Source: Prorocentrum cordatum
Lineage: Eukaryota > Sar > Dinophyceae > Prorocentrales > Prorocentraceae
Assembly (NCBI GenBank): GCA_963575745.1
Contig: CAUYUJ010016353.1
Coordinates: 107,501 to 169,500 of the forward strand
Direction: 5' to 3'
Length of the DNA stretch: 62,000 nt
Part shown: piece after piece, positions 52,049 through 60,970 of the stretch
Layout of the letters: each line of letters starts with the position of its first letter
Numbering within the stretch: the stretch's first letter is position 1
Notes under the pieces: generated by a model
What the model saw: only the letters and a program-made list of their open reading frames with translations
Databases searched by the model: none
Told to the model about the DNA's origin: nothing
Translations under genes and position numbers: made by a program

Positions 52049-52191
52049 GACATGACGGTCGACGTGAGCAAGATAGAACGCAGCGGCCAGGTCTGCGTGA
52101 TGGGCGTGCCCAACTCGGGGAAGTCCTCGCTGGTCAACGCCCTCGTGGGGGCCAAGGTGTCCATCGTGTCGCCGAAGCCGAACACCACGAG
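52049..52191 (+). CDS. ERA: ERA-family GTPase, exon with G1 (P-loop) and G2 region
   Basis: The exon encodes [13 protein letters not shown], then [20 protein letters not shown] and [24 protein letters not shown] (52103-52126) is the P-loop. [11 protein letters not shown] is the diagnostic ERA switch I (G2) sequence, found in bacterial Era and its mitochondrial and plastid relatives, which bind 16S-type rRNA during small-subunit assembly. The acceptor is CCCGCAG|GAC. The donor is ACGAG|GCCCGG, GC type in phase 2. Joining to 58983 reads NTTR-QRVMGI, exactly the family pattern TTRxRxxGI. The product is probably nuclear-encoded and sent to an organelle, but the N-terminus is not resolved. Confidence 0.88.
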
Positions 52192-52224
52192 GCCCGGCTC
52201 CTTGGATGGCCCCCCCCTCGATTC

Positions 52225-52372
52225 TCGCTCCTCCTCGATCCTCGCTCATCCTCATGCTGCCCCCCTCCTCGATCCTCGATCCTCGATCCTCCTCGATCCT
52301 CGATTCTCCTCTTGCTCCTCCTCATGCTGCCCCTCGATCCTCGATCCTCCTCGGTCCTCGGTCTTCGATCGA
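52225..52372. repeat. CCTCGATCCTCGATTCTCCTC tandem repeat
   Basis: Repeated CTCGATCCTCGATCCTCCTC units at the 5' side of the large ERA intron. Confidence 0.88.
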
Positions 52373-52569
52373 GGGGGGTCCTACCCTCCCCATGCCGCCC
52401 CCCTCGCCCCCTCCATCTTCCTGGTCCTGCGCCACTCGTCTCGCCACCATTCCAGCGAGGACGAATTGCAGAAACGGACTCGTGAGGTTGCCCTCGGAGG
52501 CAGTAGTGGGGCGAGGGGTAGGGATCTGATGCGCGGAGGGACCTCTGGCGATTTTTTCGCAGGCGCCCT

Positions 52570-52690
52570 GAGCTCGCGAATTTGTGCTGGGCCCCCGTGG
52601 CGTTGCCTCTGGCGCCGCCTCTGGCCCGCTCTCGCGCGCCAGAGGGGGGTGTGAGCGCCGATCCAAGAGGTCCGCGCGGTTTTCCAGAAA
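52570..52690. mobile_element. Palindromic element family D, copy 3 (partial)
   Basis: GTGGCGTTGCCTCTGGCGCC, GCCTCTGGCCCGCTCTCGCG and CCGATCCAAGAGGTCCGCGC match the centre and right side of copies 1 and 2. It lies inside the ERA intron. Confidence 0.75.
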
Positions 52691-53284
52691 TCGGGTTCAT
52701 GCCTTTTTCCTGTTACTTGCTACTGTAGTGGCCTTCGGCCAGTGCCGCCGATCCGGGTCGCTCGGGGTCATTCTCCAGACGCAGACATTATGGGCGCACA
52801 TTCAAACGCACACACGCAGTCACACCACCCAACCCACGCCGCAGACTAGGCGCACGCCAGACACTAGCACGCACAGACATTTGCAGACACGCATCGCACA
52901 CAGACACTCGCACAGACGCGCACACCTGAATTTGTTTGGGCGTCGCGTGTGATGGGGTTGGTGGGGGGTGCGTTCGAAGCGTAAGTTTGTGCCGAGAGGC
53001 CAGACTGGCGTCGCGGGGTCTCGCGCCGAAAGTCCGGGACGACACGTAACTAGCAGCTGCCGACCAATTGCTTTTTAGTGGCTCTCCACGTGCCCACAGC
53101 CTCGCGCCGAAGAGTCGGGACGAAACGTCCGCATTATTCGAAACTTGAAGTACATCATTTCGTGCGTTCGTCCGTTTATCTCGTCACCTCATCTCGTTTG
53201 GGCGTCGTGTTTGAACGGGCCGTCGTGAGCAAAAATTCGACGAGCCCCCGTTTTCTCCCACTCCCCAGATCTCCGACGTCGTAA

Positions 53285-53432
53285 AAATATCAAAGCGAAG
53301 GTTTCGGCCTTTAGGGGGCCTCGCAAGGTCCCAGGAACGTCACGAAACGACCCCAGATGAAGAGCCAATCCTGGGGAAAGGGTCGGGACTCCCGAGGAGT
53401 GCGTATGGAAAAAGGCACGACATCGCATGTCT
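53285..53432 (+). mobile_element. MITE-like family B copy
   Basis: TTTCGGCCTTTAGGGGGCCT, CGCAAGGTCCCAGGAACGTC, GGGGAAAGGGTCGGGACTCC and the terminus CATCGCATGTCTGG. Confidence 0.8.
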
Positions 53433-53874
53433 GGCTCCGTCCTCGTCCCGCTCATTCGGTCTCTCCCCGTAGCAACCCCTGTTCCTCAGCCTCCTCACTC
53501 ATCGCGCTCCTCCCGTCGGTCTGTCTCCCTCCTCTCTCCGTCGTCGTCGTCTCGGGGTGCCGCCATGAGCGGTGGCAGCGGTTGCCCCTGCAATGTTGTC
53601 ATTGGCTCCTTGGTGCAAGCGGCGCTCCCCTGATTTTCCTGCTCCTCCGCCTCGCACTCGGCGCTTGGTCAGACGGTGCAAGAGGCCTCGTTTCGCGGCT
53701 TCCCTCGACTTCCCGCGGGATTTGGCATGGCAAGTCGCGGCTATAGTTCTTCATGTGATGACGTGCTCCAGAGACGCATGGAAATCGCACGTGCAGGATG
53801 GATTGACGAGGGAGCGAAACATGTGGCCTGGACGATGTGGTGCGGGCGGTGGAGGCGAGCCAATCGGCGCAAGG

Positions 53875-54215
53875 ACGCCCTCTTGGGGCGTCTTGGAGCG
53901 TGTTTGGGGGCACCTTAGGGGCCTGTCAGGGCGTCCTAGGGGGCTTCTTGGAGACTTTTGGGGGCTCTTTTGGGAGCTCTTAGGCGTCTGGGGGCGTTTT
54001 TGGGGGCATCTTAGGGGCCTGCCAGGGCGTCCTGGGGCGCTTCTTGGAGGCTTTTGGGGGCCCTCTTGGGAGCTCTGGGGGCCTCCGCTTTTTCCACTTT
54101 TCGTCCCTCTTTGGGGTCTTCTTGGGAACGCTTGGGGGGGCTCTTGGGCCGTCTTGGGCGGCTCTGGGGCCGCCTTCGGGCTCTCTTGGAAACCACCGGG
54201 TTTGCTTGAAACTTA
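53875..54215. repeat. ~30-bp repeat of GGGGCGTCTTGGAGG type
   Basis: Runs of CTTGGGAGCTCTTGG / TTAGGGGCCTGTCAGGGCGT units. The minus strand resembles the CCAAGA-rich array at 16130-16330. Confidence 0.8.
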
Positions 54216-54284
54216 CCCTAAAACGTTTGGTTTCTCTGAAAAAGCGCGCTGCGACGGTTTCATTGCCAGCCGCGGAAATCCAAT

Positions 54285-54600
54285 GGTTCTATGCGTCTGC
54301 CGGCAGGCCTTGAGCGCGTCTACAGAGGGGCCGCGGAAATCCAATGGTTCTATGCGCCTGCCGGCAGGCCTTGAGCGCGGTTACAGAAAGGGCCCTCTGT
54401 AAAATCGCAATTCCCCCGCCCCTCCTTGAGCGCATCTACAGAGGGCCCCTCTGTAAAATCGCAAATCCCGCGCCCCCCATGGAGCGCATCTACAGAGGGC
54501 CCCTCTGTTAAAACGCCAATCCCGCGGGGGCCTGAATTGCGTTGCCCCTTGAGCGCATCTACAGAGGGCCCCTCTGCAAAATCGCCAAACACCCCGCATC
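54285..54600. repeat. ~60-bp tandem repeat, five units
   Basis: Each unit has TTGAGCGCATCTACAGAGGG, CCCCTCTGTAAAATCGC-AAT. Units are similar, suggesting recent expansion. Confidence 0.9.
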
Positions 54601-54629
54601 CGCCGGAAACTCGCCCCCCCCCCCCATCC

Positions 54630-54735
54630 CCCCTTCCCCGGCAGAGCCACCCCGGCAACCCCCCCAGAGGCTGAGGCTCAGCCTCGAGGCTGTAGCTGAG
54701 ACTCCTTGAAACTCACACGCCGGATCGGCGGATTT
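54630..54735. repeat. Dispersed block also found at 16360-16465
   Basis: GGCAGAGCCACCCCGGCAAC, GAGGCTGAGGCTCAGCCTCG and CTCACACGCCGGATCGGCGG. Confidence 0.8.
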
Positions 54736-54787
54736 CCTCTTCTCGAAACCACCGTAAACCCACGAACTCGGGAGCGAGTCTCCGTAA

Positions 54788-54887
54788 NNNNNNNNNNNNN
54801 NNNNNNNNNNNNNNNNNNNNNNNNNNNNNNNNNNNNNNNNNNNNNNNNNNNNNNNNNNNNNNNNNNNNNNNNNNNNNNNNNNNNNNN
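54788..54887. other. Assembly gap (100 N)
   Basis: Exactly 100 N inside the large ERA intron, next to GGA triplets. Real size unknown. Confidence 0.99.
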
Positions 54888-55116
54888 GACGAGGACGAGG
54901 CGAAGGAGGAGGAAATGGATGAGATGGAGGAGGAGAAAGAGGAGGAGGAGGAGGAGGACCAGGAGGAGGACGAGGAGGGGGAGGTGGAGGAGGAGGAGGA
55001 TGAGGCGGAGGACAAGTAGGAGGTTAACGGGGAACGGTGGTTGATGATGTTGATGAGGATGATGATGAGGATGAGGACGAGGATGATGAGGATGATGCTG
55101 CTAATGATGATGCTGG

Positions 55117-55163
<47 letters not shown>

Positions 55164-55355
55164 CTGATGCTGATGCTGCTGTTGTTGTTGATGATGTTTT
55201 GATGATGGTGACGATGAAGAAGCTGCTGATGATGATGCTGCTGATGATGAGGATGATGGGGATGATGATGATGATGATGAGGATGATGATGATGTTGATG
55301 ATGATGATGATGATGGTGATGGTGATGGTGATGGTGATGGTGATGATGATGATGC

Positions 55356-55386
<31 letters not shown>

Positions 55387-55555
55387 GATGTTGGTGGTGG
55401 TGGTGATGGTGATGATGATGATGATGATGAGGTGGAGGAGGAGGAGGAGGAGGAGGAGGAGGAGAGGGACGAGGAGGACGAGGAGGACGAGGAGGACGAG
55501 GACGAGGAGGACAACGAGGAGGACGAGGAGGAGGAGGACGAGGAGGAGCAGCGGG
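54888..55555. repeat. (GGA)n - (GAT)n - (GGA)n microsatellite block
   Basis: GGA/GAC triplets to 55020, GATGATGATG to about 55430, then GGA/GAC again to 55555. It runs into the reverse transcriptase pseudogene. Confidence 0.96.
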
Positions 55556-55729
55556 ACCTGGAAGCTCCTCGCGCTGCGGGAGCGTTTGCTCTTCGTGGCC
55601 CCCCTCCGTCTCGGGGCGAACGGCCGGCAACGCCGCGCAGAAGCAGAAACCTTGGACCGCGCCCAGCTCGTGCGCGAGCGCTGCGCCTCACTGCTCCACG
55701 GCGGGCGGGAAAAACAGTTCTGACGGCGG

Positions 55730-57960
55730 CGAGGGGCGCGGCCCGAGGCCTGGCCATGGCGCGCCGCCGGGCTGGCGGGACTGCCCGGGACCAACGATCC
55801 CTCGCAGACGAGGTCCTGCGGAAAGCCATGGGCGAGGAGTACTCCCGAGCTGCCGCCCTGCTCACTAGCCCAGGCCTCGCCCCGCTCACCGCCGAGACAG
55901 CGGAGCAGCTCCACGCTCCTCCAGCCGCGCCCCGCCCGCGGCGCTGCCCGCTGCGGCGGCGCCGCCGGCCGGGCAACCGCCGCTTTCCCACGGGGCCTTG
56001 AAGAGGGCACTCAAAAGGACCCCCCGGGGCAGCGGGGCCGCCGCCGCCGGCGGGCGCTTCGAACATTGGCGGGCGGTGCTTGCCGAGCCCAGTGCCCTGG
56101 ACGCCTTCTGCGGGGTCTTTGACAAGATCGCAGAGGGGCGGGTCCCCGAAAGCACCGCTGCCGCGCTGGCACTTTCAAAGCTGACGCCGCTGCGCAAGCC
56201 AGGCGGCGGGGTTCGGCCCATCGCCGCGCCGAACATCTGGCGGCGGCTGGTAGGCCGGGCGCTGGTGACGCCTCGCAAGCACGAGCTGGCTGAGGCATTG
56301 GGGAGGCAGCAGTTCGCTGTGGGCACGGCTGCAGGCTCAGAGCTCCTGGCGCACACGGCGCGGGCTGTGGCGGAAGGAGGCCCAAGCTTGGTGGTGATCG
56401 CGCTCGACGCCAAGAACGCGTACTGTTCCACCAACAGGGAGGCGTGCCTGCGGGAGCTCGAGAAGGCAGCACCAGAGCTACTGCCCTACGCCAACCTGTT
56501 CTGCCGCCGAGGGTCCCAGTACTACTTCTGGGACGCAGCGGGCGTCTGTCACCGCCTGCGCGCCACGGGCGGGGTGGACCAGGGAGACCCACTGGCGCCG
56601 CTGCTTTTTGCCTGCGGAATGCGGCCCTGCCTGCGCGCCCTGGAGCAAGCTCTGCAAGCGGCCGCGGAGCAGCGGGGGTTGGACCCCGGCGCCGTCCGCG
56701 TGCTCGCCAACCTGGACGACATCGTCGCGCTGGCGCCGGCGGAGGTCGCGGGCGACGCGCAGGCGGCGGCGCATACGGCTCTGGCTGACCTCGGCTTGAC
56801 TCTGGAACCGCGGAAGACGCGGGCCTGGTCATCGGCCGCAGCCTGCCCCCTCGGCCTGGAGGAGCAATGGCGCGCGGAGGGCTTGACCCTCGTGGGCGTG
56901 CCGCTTGGGGCCCCCTTGCCCGCGGGAGGACTGCCCGACGAGAGCGACGGGCGCCGCGTTGACCTGGGCTCGGCGGACTACGCGAGGGCGCGCTGCGCGG
57001 AGACGGCGGGGCGAGCGGTGGAGCTCCTCGCCAAGCTCGCGGCGCCCCCCACGGCGGCCTCGCCGCGCCTGCCGGCGGCGCAAACAGCGGGGCTCTTGCT
57101 GCGCCACTGCGGCACCAGCATAAGCTCACGCACCTTCTGCGGACGAACCCGCCGGCTGCCTCGGAAGCCGCGGCCGCGGCCTACGACGAGGCCCCGCTGG
57201 CGGCATGCGAGCAACTCGCGGAGATGGACCCGCTGACGGAGCCGCAGCGGGCGCAGTGCCAGCTGCCCCTGCGGGCCGATGGGCGCGGCCTCCGCAGCCA
57301 ACGGCAGCTGGCGCCAGCGGCCAGGGCCGCGTCCTGGGCGCAGAGTCCGAGCGGCGTCCGGGAGCGCGCTGGGCCCCCCTGCCTGGAGAACCTGGCAACC
57401 TGCGCCTGCCGCGACGCGCTCGCCGGGCTCGCGCAGCTGGCGCCGCCGCCCCCCCGCCCAGGCGCGGAGCCGGCCGAGCTGCCCACCCGGCAAAAGCTGG
57501 CTGGGGCGCCTGCCCGGAAGCTTCAGAAGGCCCTCGTCACCGCAAGGATCGACCACAACATTTTCTCTTCCTTGCTGAGGGCCCTGGGGCCAGAGGAGAG
57601 GACTACGCTCCTGCGGCGGGCCGCGCGCTTCCGGGCGGCAGACGGCCTCGCCTGGGTGGGCTCGCGAGCGGCTGGGAGACGCGGACTCCAAGGCCACTGC
57701 ATGCCCGCTGCCTCCTGGGGCAAGACGCAGCGCCGCCCGGTGCGACCTGCTGCGACCGCGCCCGGACGGGCGAGCGCGCGGGGCAACGCTGCGGCGAGCC
57801 GCTCTGCGGGAAGGCCCGGCGCGCCTGGCGCTGCCCGCGGGGCGGGGGCCTCAAGGCCCGCGGCGGGGACCTCGAGCGCGCCTGGCAGCACGTCCATGCG
57901 GAGTGCGGCCACCGCGCTGTGCGCCAGGTACACGCCCCAGCTCGTGTGGGAGACGCCATA
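55730..57960 (+). pseudogene. Second reverse transcriptase, frameshifted, inside the ERA intron
   Basis: An N-terminal piece (55790-55925: KAMGEEYSRAAALLTSPGLA and following) lies in one frame. The RT core (55998-about 57110) is in a second, a downstream region with QLPLRADGRGLRSQ (57260-57300) in a third, and a Cys/His-rich tail (57789-57930, RCGEPLCGKARRAWRCPRGG) back in the first. At least three frameshifts therefore break it. In the core, motif A is LDAKNAY (Asp at 56405-56407), motif B is GVDQGDPLAPLLF (about 56568-56612) and motif C is NLDD (56709-56720). LDD rather than FADD, an intact GxxQGD motif B and the RLPLRxGGxGLRS-type tail set it apart from the left-edge RT. It probably belongs to a retroelement or captured RT that decayed in place. 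It may also be assembly error, but the frameshifts fit separate domains cleanly. Confidence 0.8.
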
Positions 57961-58380
57961 CCGAGGAGCAGTGGCTGCAAGGGTGGTTGGTACGAGAAGG
58001 CAGGCAGTGGCAGCAGCAGTTGCCTGTGCCAAATGGCGAGGCAAGAACTCTTCATCAGCTTGTGCGAGAGAGCAGTGGCAGCAGGAACTGGCAGTGCAAG
58101 AAAGCAGGCAGTGACAGCAGTGGCTGCCGGTGCGAACGTGTAGGCAGTGGCAATGGTTGCCTGTGCCCGCCGGCGTTGCAAGAACACCTCATCAGTTACA
58201 TTGCTGCTGGGGTCACCTTGTGCGAGAAGGGCAGGTAGTGGCAGCGGGAGCTGGCAACGCGAGAAGAACAAGCAGTGGCAGCGAAGTTGGCACTGCGCGC
58301 AGGCGCGAGCGCAGGTGCAAGCGTCATCAGCTACAACGCTGGGGCCAGCTCGGGCGAAATTGCAAGTTTCCCCACGGAAG
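57960..58380. repeat. Degenerate GCAGTGGCAGCAG repeat
   Basis: Loose ~60-bp units with TTGTGCGAGAG-GCAGTGGCAG, GCAAGAAC-C-TCATCAG and GGCAGTGGCA. ORFs across it have no motif. Confidence 0.65.
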
Positions 58381-58689
58381 GTAGCAGGCGGCGGCGTGCG
58401 CCAGAGCGCTCAGCAGGCCGCCGCAGAGGGCGATGCTGCCGAAGGACGCGGCTCGAAAAATGGGCCAATCACCTGGGGGCGCCTATCTTCCCCGCGTCGC
58501 TCCTCGTCGCCACGGCTGGGCCCTCGTCGCCACGTGAAACGGCAAGGGGAAGAAATAGCTGGACTGACGTCATCAGCTACGATTCCAAAGCAAAGCCGGA
58601 CCTTATCGCCCTGGGGTGTGGGGGAGCTTTCATCGCTACCGTTGCCCGTGTTTCGCGACCTCGGAAGGTTGGCCAGCATGATCCAGCAT

Positions 58690-58935
58690 GATATTCCTCG
58701 TCCTCCTGCTCCTGCTCCTGCTCCTGCTCCTCCTCGTCCTCCTCCTCCTCCTCGTCCTCCTCCTCCTCCTCCTTTTCCTTCTCCTCCTCCTCCTCCTCCT
58801 CCTCCTCCTCCTCCTCCTCCTCCTCGTCCTCCTTTTCCTCCTCCTCCTCCTCCTCCTCCTCCTCCTCCTCCTCCTCCTCCTCCTCCTCCTCCTCATCCTC
58901 CCTCTCTTCCTCATCATCATCCCTCCTCGTCCTCC
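58690..58935. repeat. (TCC)n tract before an ERA exon
   Basis: CTCCTCCTCC with CTG, GTC and TTC variants, ending about 50 bases upstream of the acceptor at 58982. Confidence 0.95.
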
Positions 58936-58982
58936 TCCTCCGTCTCCGTTCCCCTCCCGCCCCCAATCCCGTCTTCTGCCAG

Positions 58983-59185
58983 GCAGCGAGTCATGGGCAT
59001 CGCCCTGCTCTCCCCGAGGCCAGGCGCCCCCCCGAACACGCAGGCCGTGTTCCAGGACACCGCCGGGATCATGGAGCTGGCCCAGGGCAACCTGGCGTCC
59101 GAGGACGTCCAGCAGCGACAGGTGGCCTACAAGCAGAAGGCGCTGTTCAAGCAGAACCCGTTGCACAAGGCAATGGTGAGGACTG
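58983..59185 (+). CDS. ERA: ERA-family GTPase, exon with G3
   Basis: The acceptor TTCTGCCAG|GCAGCGAG completes the Arg codon begun at 52191. The exon reads QRVMGIALLSPRPGAPPN, then TQAVFQDTAGIMELAQ and a basic helix ending LHKAMVRT. DTAGI (59056-59070) is the G3 motif; typical ERA proteins have DTPG, so the Pro is replaced. LHKAMVRT-AW matches the region before the next GTPase strand. The donor is ACTG|GTGAGG, canonical GT in phase 1. Joining to 59471 gives T-A-W. Confidence 0.88.
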
Positions 59186-59470
59186 GTGAGGCTTCGGGAT
59201 GCGCGCAGACGGCCCCTCCAGGTAGTGAGTGACCCGTGGCTGGCTTCGACAGGCCACCCGAGTAGTCCGTGGCCGTTTCAACACCTTGCCGCCGCCACAG
59301 CCGACGCCCCTGGGGCGTTCCGCGCCCAATGCGCTGTTCAAACCCCCCGGACTCTTCCGGAGGCCTGTTGTGGCCAGCTGGGGCCACTCAGCCGGGCTTG
59401 ATACGGCCGACCGGGACCACCTGGGGGGCCTGTTCGTGCGCGCGTTCCGCAGCCTCACGAGTGAGGACAG

Positions 59471-59600
59471 CTTGGAAAACAGTAAAGCAGATGGACGCCG
59501 TGTTCTGGGTCCTCGACGCCTCGAAGCTACGCATGTACGGGGATTACTTCCCAGAGACCCCGATGCTGGACGGGGTCCCCGTGGGACCGCCCACGCCGGA
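59471..59600 (+). CDS. ERA: ERA-family GTPase, following exon, 3' border undefined
   Basis: After GTGAGGACAG|CTTGG the phase-1 G gives an Ala codon and the exon reads AWKTVKQMDAVFWVLDASK. This is the conserved helix plus hydrophobic strand (DVDLVLFVVDA in bacteria). It continues LRMYGDYFPETPMLDGVPVG, which I do not recognise and which may be a lineage-specific loop. The frame stays open to about 59780, so the exon end is uncertain. The NKxD (G4), G5 and KH domain are not visible and must lie downstream, past the retroelement at 60.8 kb or beyond the window. Confidence 0.8.
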
Positions 59601-60119
59601 CGCGCGCGCGCGCGCGCGGCGGCCCTGCCGGGGATTTGGGGGGTGGATCAGGAGGAGGACATTTTTTTCGTTCTCCCCCAAACCAGCTCTCCTCGTGGCC
59701 ATGCGTGGTTCATATATCCCCTGGTATGGTGCCGTCGAATCAAACGAGAGTTGGCGTGTCGACCGTGCGTGGAAAAGCTAGATAGGAGGAGGAGGGGGAG
59801 GAGGAGGAGCAGGAGGAGGAGGCGGAGGAGGGAGGAGAAGGAGGAGGAGGAGGAGGAGGAGGAGGAAGAAGGGAAGGGAGACGGGGGAGGACGAGGGGGC
59901 AGCCTTGCTTATCTTCTGCCTCCTTTTCCGTCCTGTCACGTTTATCCGGCGTCCGCCTCTTCCTCCTCATCGTCTTCCGGCGTCGCAGCCCATCGATCGA
60001 GCGTCCTCGGATCCCACGCTTTAGTAACAAGCTGAAGGCTGAGCGCGAGTCCTCGCCCTGCCGGCTCCGCGATCTCGAAGCCCATTTGCGACCGTTTCGT
60101 GCCACGGCTTTGGCCATCG
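59601..60119. other. Intronic region after the ERA exon
   Basis: Contains a CGCGCGCGCG run (59608-59617) and GGA triplets at 59785-59875. The rest is without a recognised exon. Confidence 0.4.
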
Positions 60120-60440
60120 GCGCTCCTCGTCCTCTTCCTCCTCCTCCTCCTCCTCCTCCTCCTCCTCCTCCCTCCCTCCTCCTCCTTCCTCCTCTCCCCC
60201 CTCCTACTCCTCCTCCTCCTCCCCCTCCTCCTCCTCCTCCTCCGCCTCCTCCTCCTCTCTCCCTCCTCCTCCTCCTCCTCCTCCTCCTCCTCCTCTCTCC
60301 TCCTCCTCCTCCTCCTCCTCCTCCCCCTCTCCTCCTCCTCCTCCTCCTCCTCCTCCTCCTCCTCCTCCTCCTCCTCCTCCTCCTCCTCCTCCTCCCCCTC
60401 CTCCTCCTCCTCCTCCTCCTCCTTCTCCCCCTCCTCGTCC
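60120..60440. repeat. (TCC)n tract
   Basis: CTCCTCCTCC for about 320 bases. The opposite (GGA)n sense appears at 60668-60805, giving an inverted purine/pyrimidine arrangement around 60.45-60.66 kb. Confidence 0.96.
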
Positions 60441-60667
60441 ATCTCCCTGGCACCGTGGGGTGCCGTCATGTCGCCCCGAGGGCCCGCCTCCAGACACGCA
60501 CCAGGGTTGCCAATCCGGGGAAGCTCGAGCCTTCACTCGCCATCCGCCCCATTTGATGATGCTGCCCCGTGGGGCTGCGCAGGGCACTCCAGCCGAGGAT
60601 CCTGGGGATCGCATGGGGCTCATGGTGACTGTCTCTCTGTCTCCTCCTCCGCCCCCTCCTGCTCAAC

Positions 60668-60805
60668 GAGGAGGAGGAGGAGGAGGAGGAGGAGGAGGAG
60701 GAGGAGGAGTAGGAGGGGGAGGAAAAGGAGGAGGAGGAAGAAGGGAAGGATGAGGAGGAGGAAGGGGAGTAGGAGGAGGAGGAGGAGGAGGAGGAGGAGG
60801 AGGAG
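60668..60805. repeat. (GGA)n tract abutting the spliced-leader relicts
   Basis: GGAGGAGGAGG up to two bases before the leader sequence. Confidence 0.96.
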
Positions 60806-60807
60806 GC

Positions 60808-60863
60808 CCGTAGCCATTTTGGCTCAAGCCATTTTGGCTCAAGTCCGTAGCGTTGTGGCTCAG
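60808..60863 (+). other. Three tandem relict dinoflagellate spliced leaders
   Basis: 60808-60828 reads CCGTAGCC followed by ATTTTGGCTCAAG, the full 21-base body of the conserved dinoflagellate spliced leader. 60829-60843 is CCATTTTGGCTCAAG, the leader minus its first six bases, which is the part left when an existing leader is trans-spliced at its own internal AG. 60844-60863 is TCCGTAGCGTTGTGGCTCAG, a third, mutated copy. The order runs from intact outermost to degraded innermost. This fits repeated rounds of trans-splicing, reverse transcription and insertion of the downstream element. Confidence 0.9.
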
Positions 60864-60970
60864 GGTACTTGAGTTGGTGCGAGGGGTTTGCGGCCCTCAC
60901 CTCTGCCTGCATACCCGCATTGAGGTTTCAGCCCTCACGCTTTGCCATCTCACTGTTACGTCAGTCCCGC

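Noticed and set aside
50837-52654. Single 605-codon ORF covering the ERA P-loop exon
   Set aside because: The frame crosses a GGA tract, a palindromic element and the GC splice donor. Only 52049-52191, and possibly 51104-51270, is likely to be exon.
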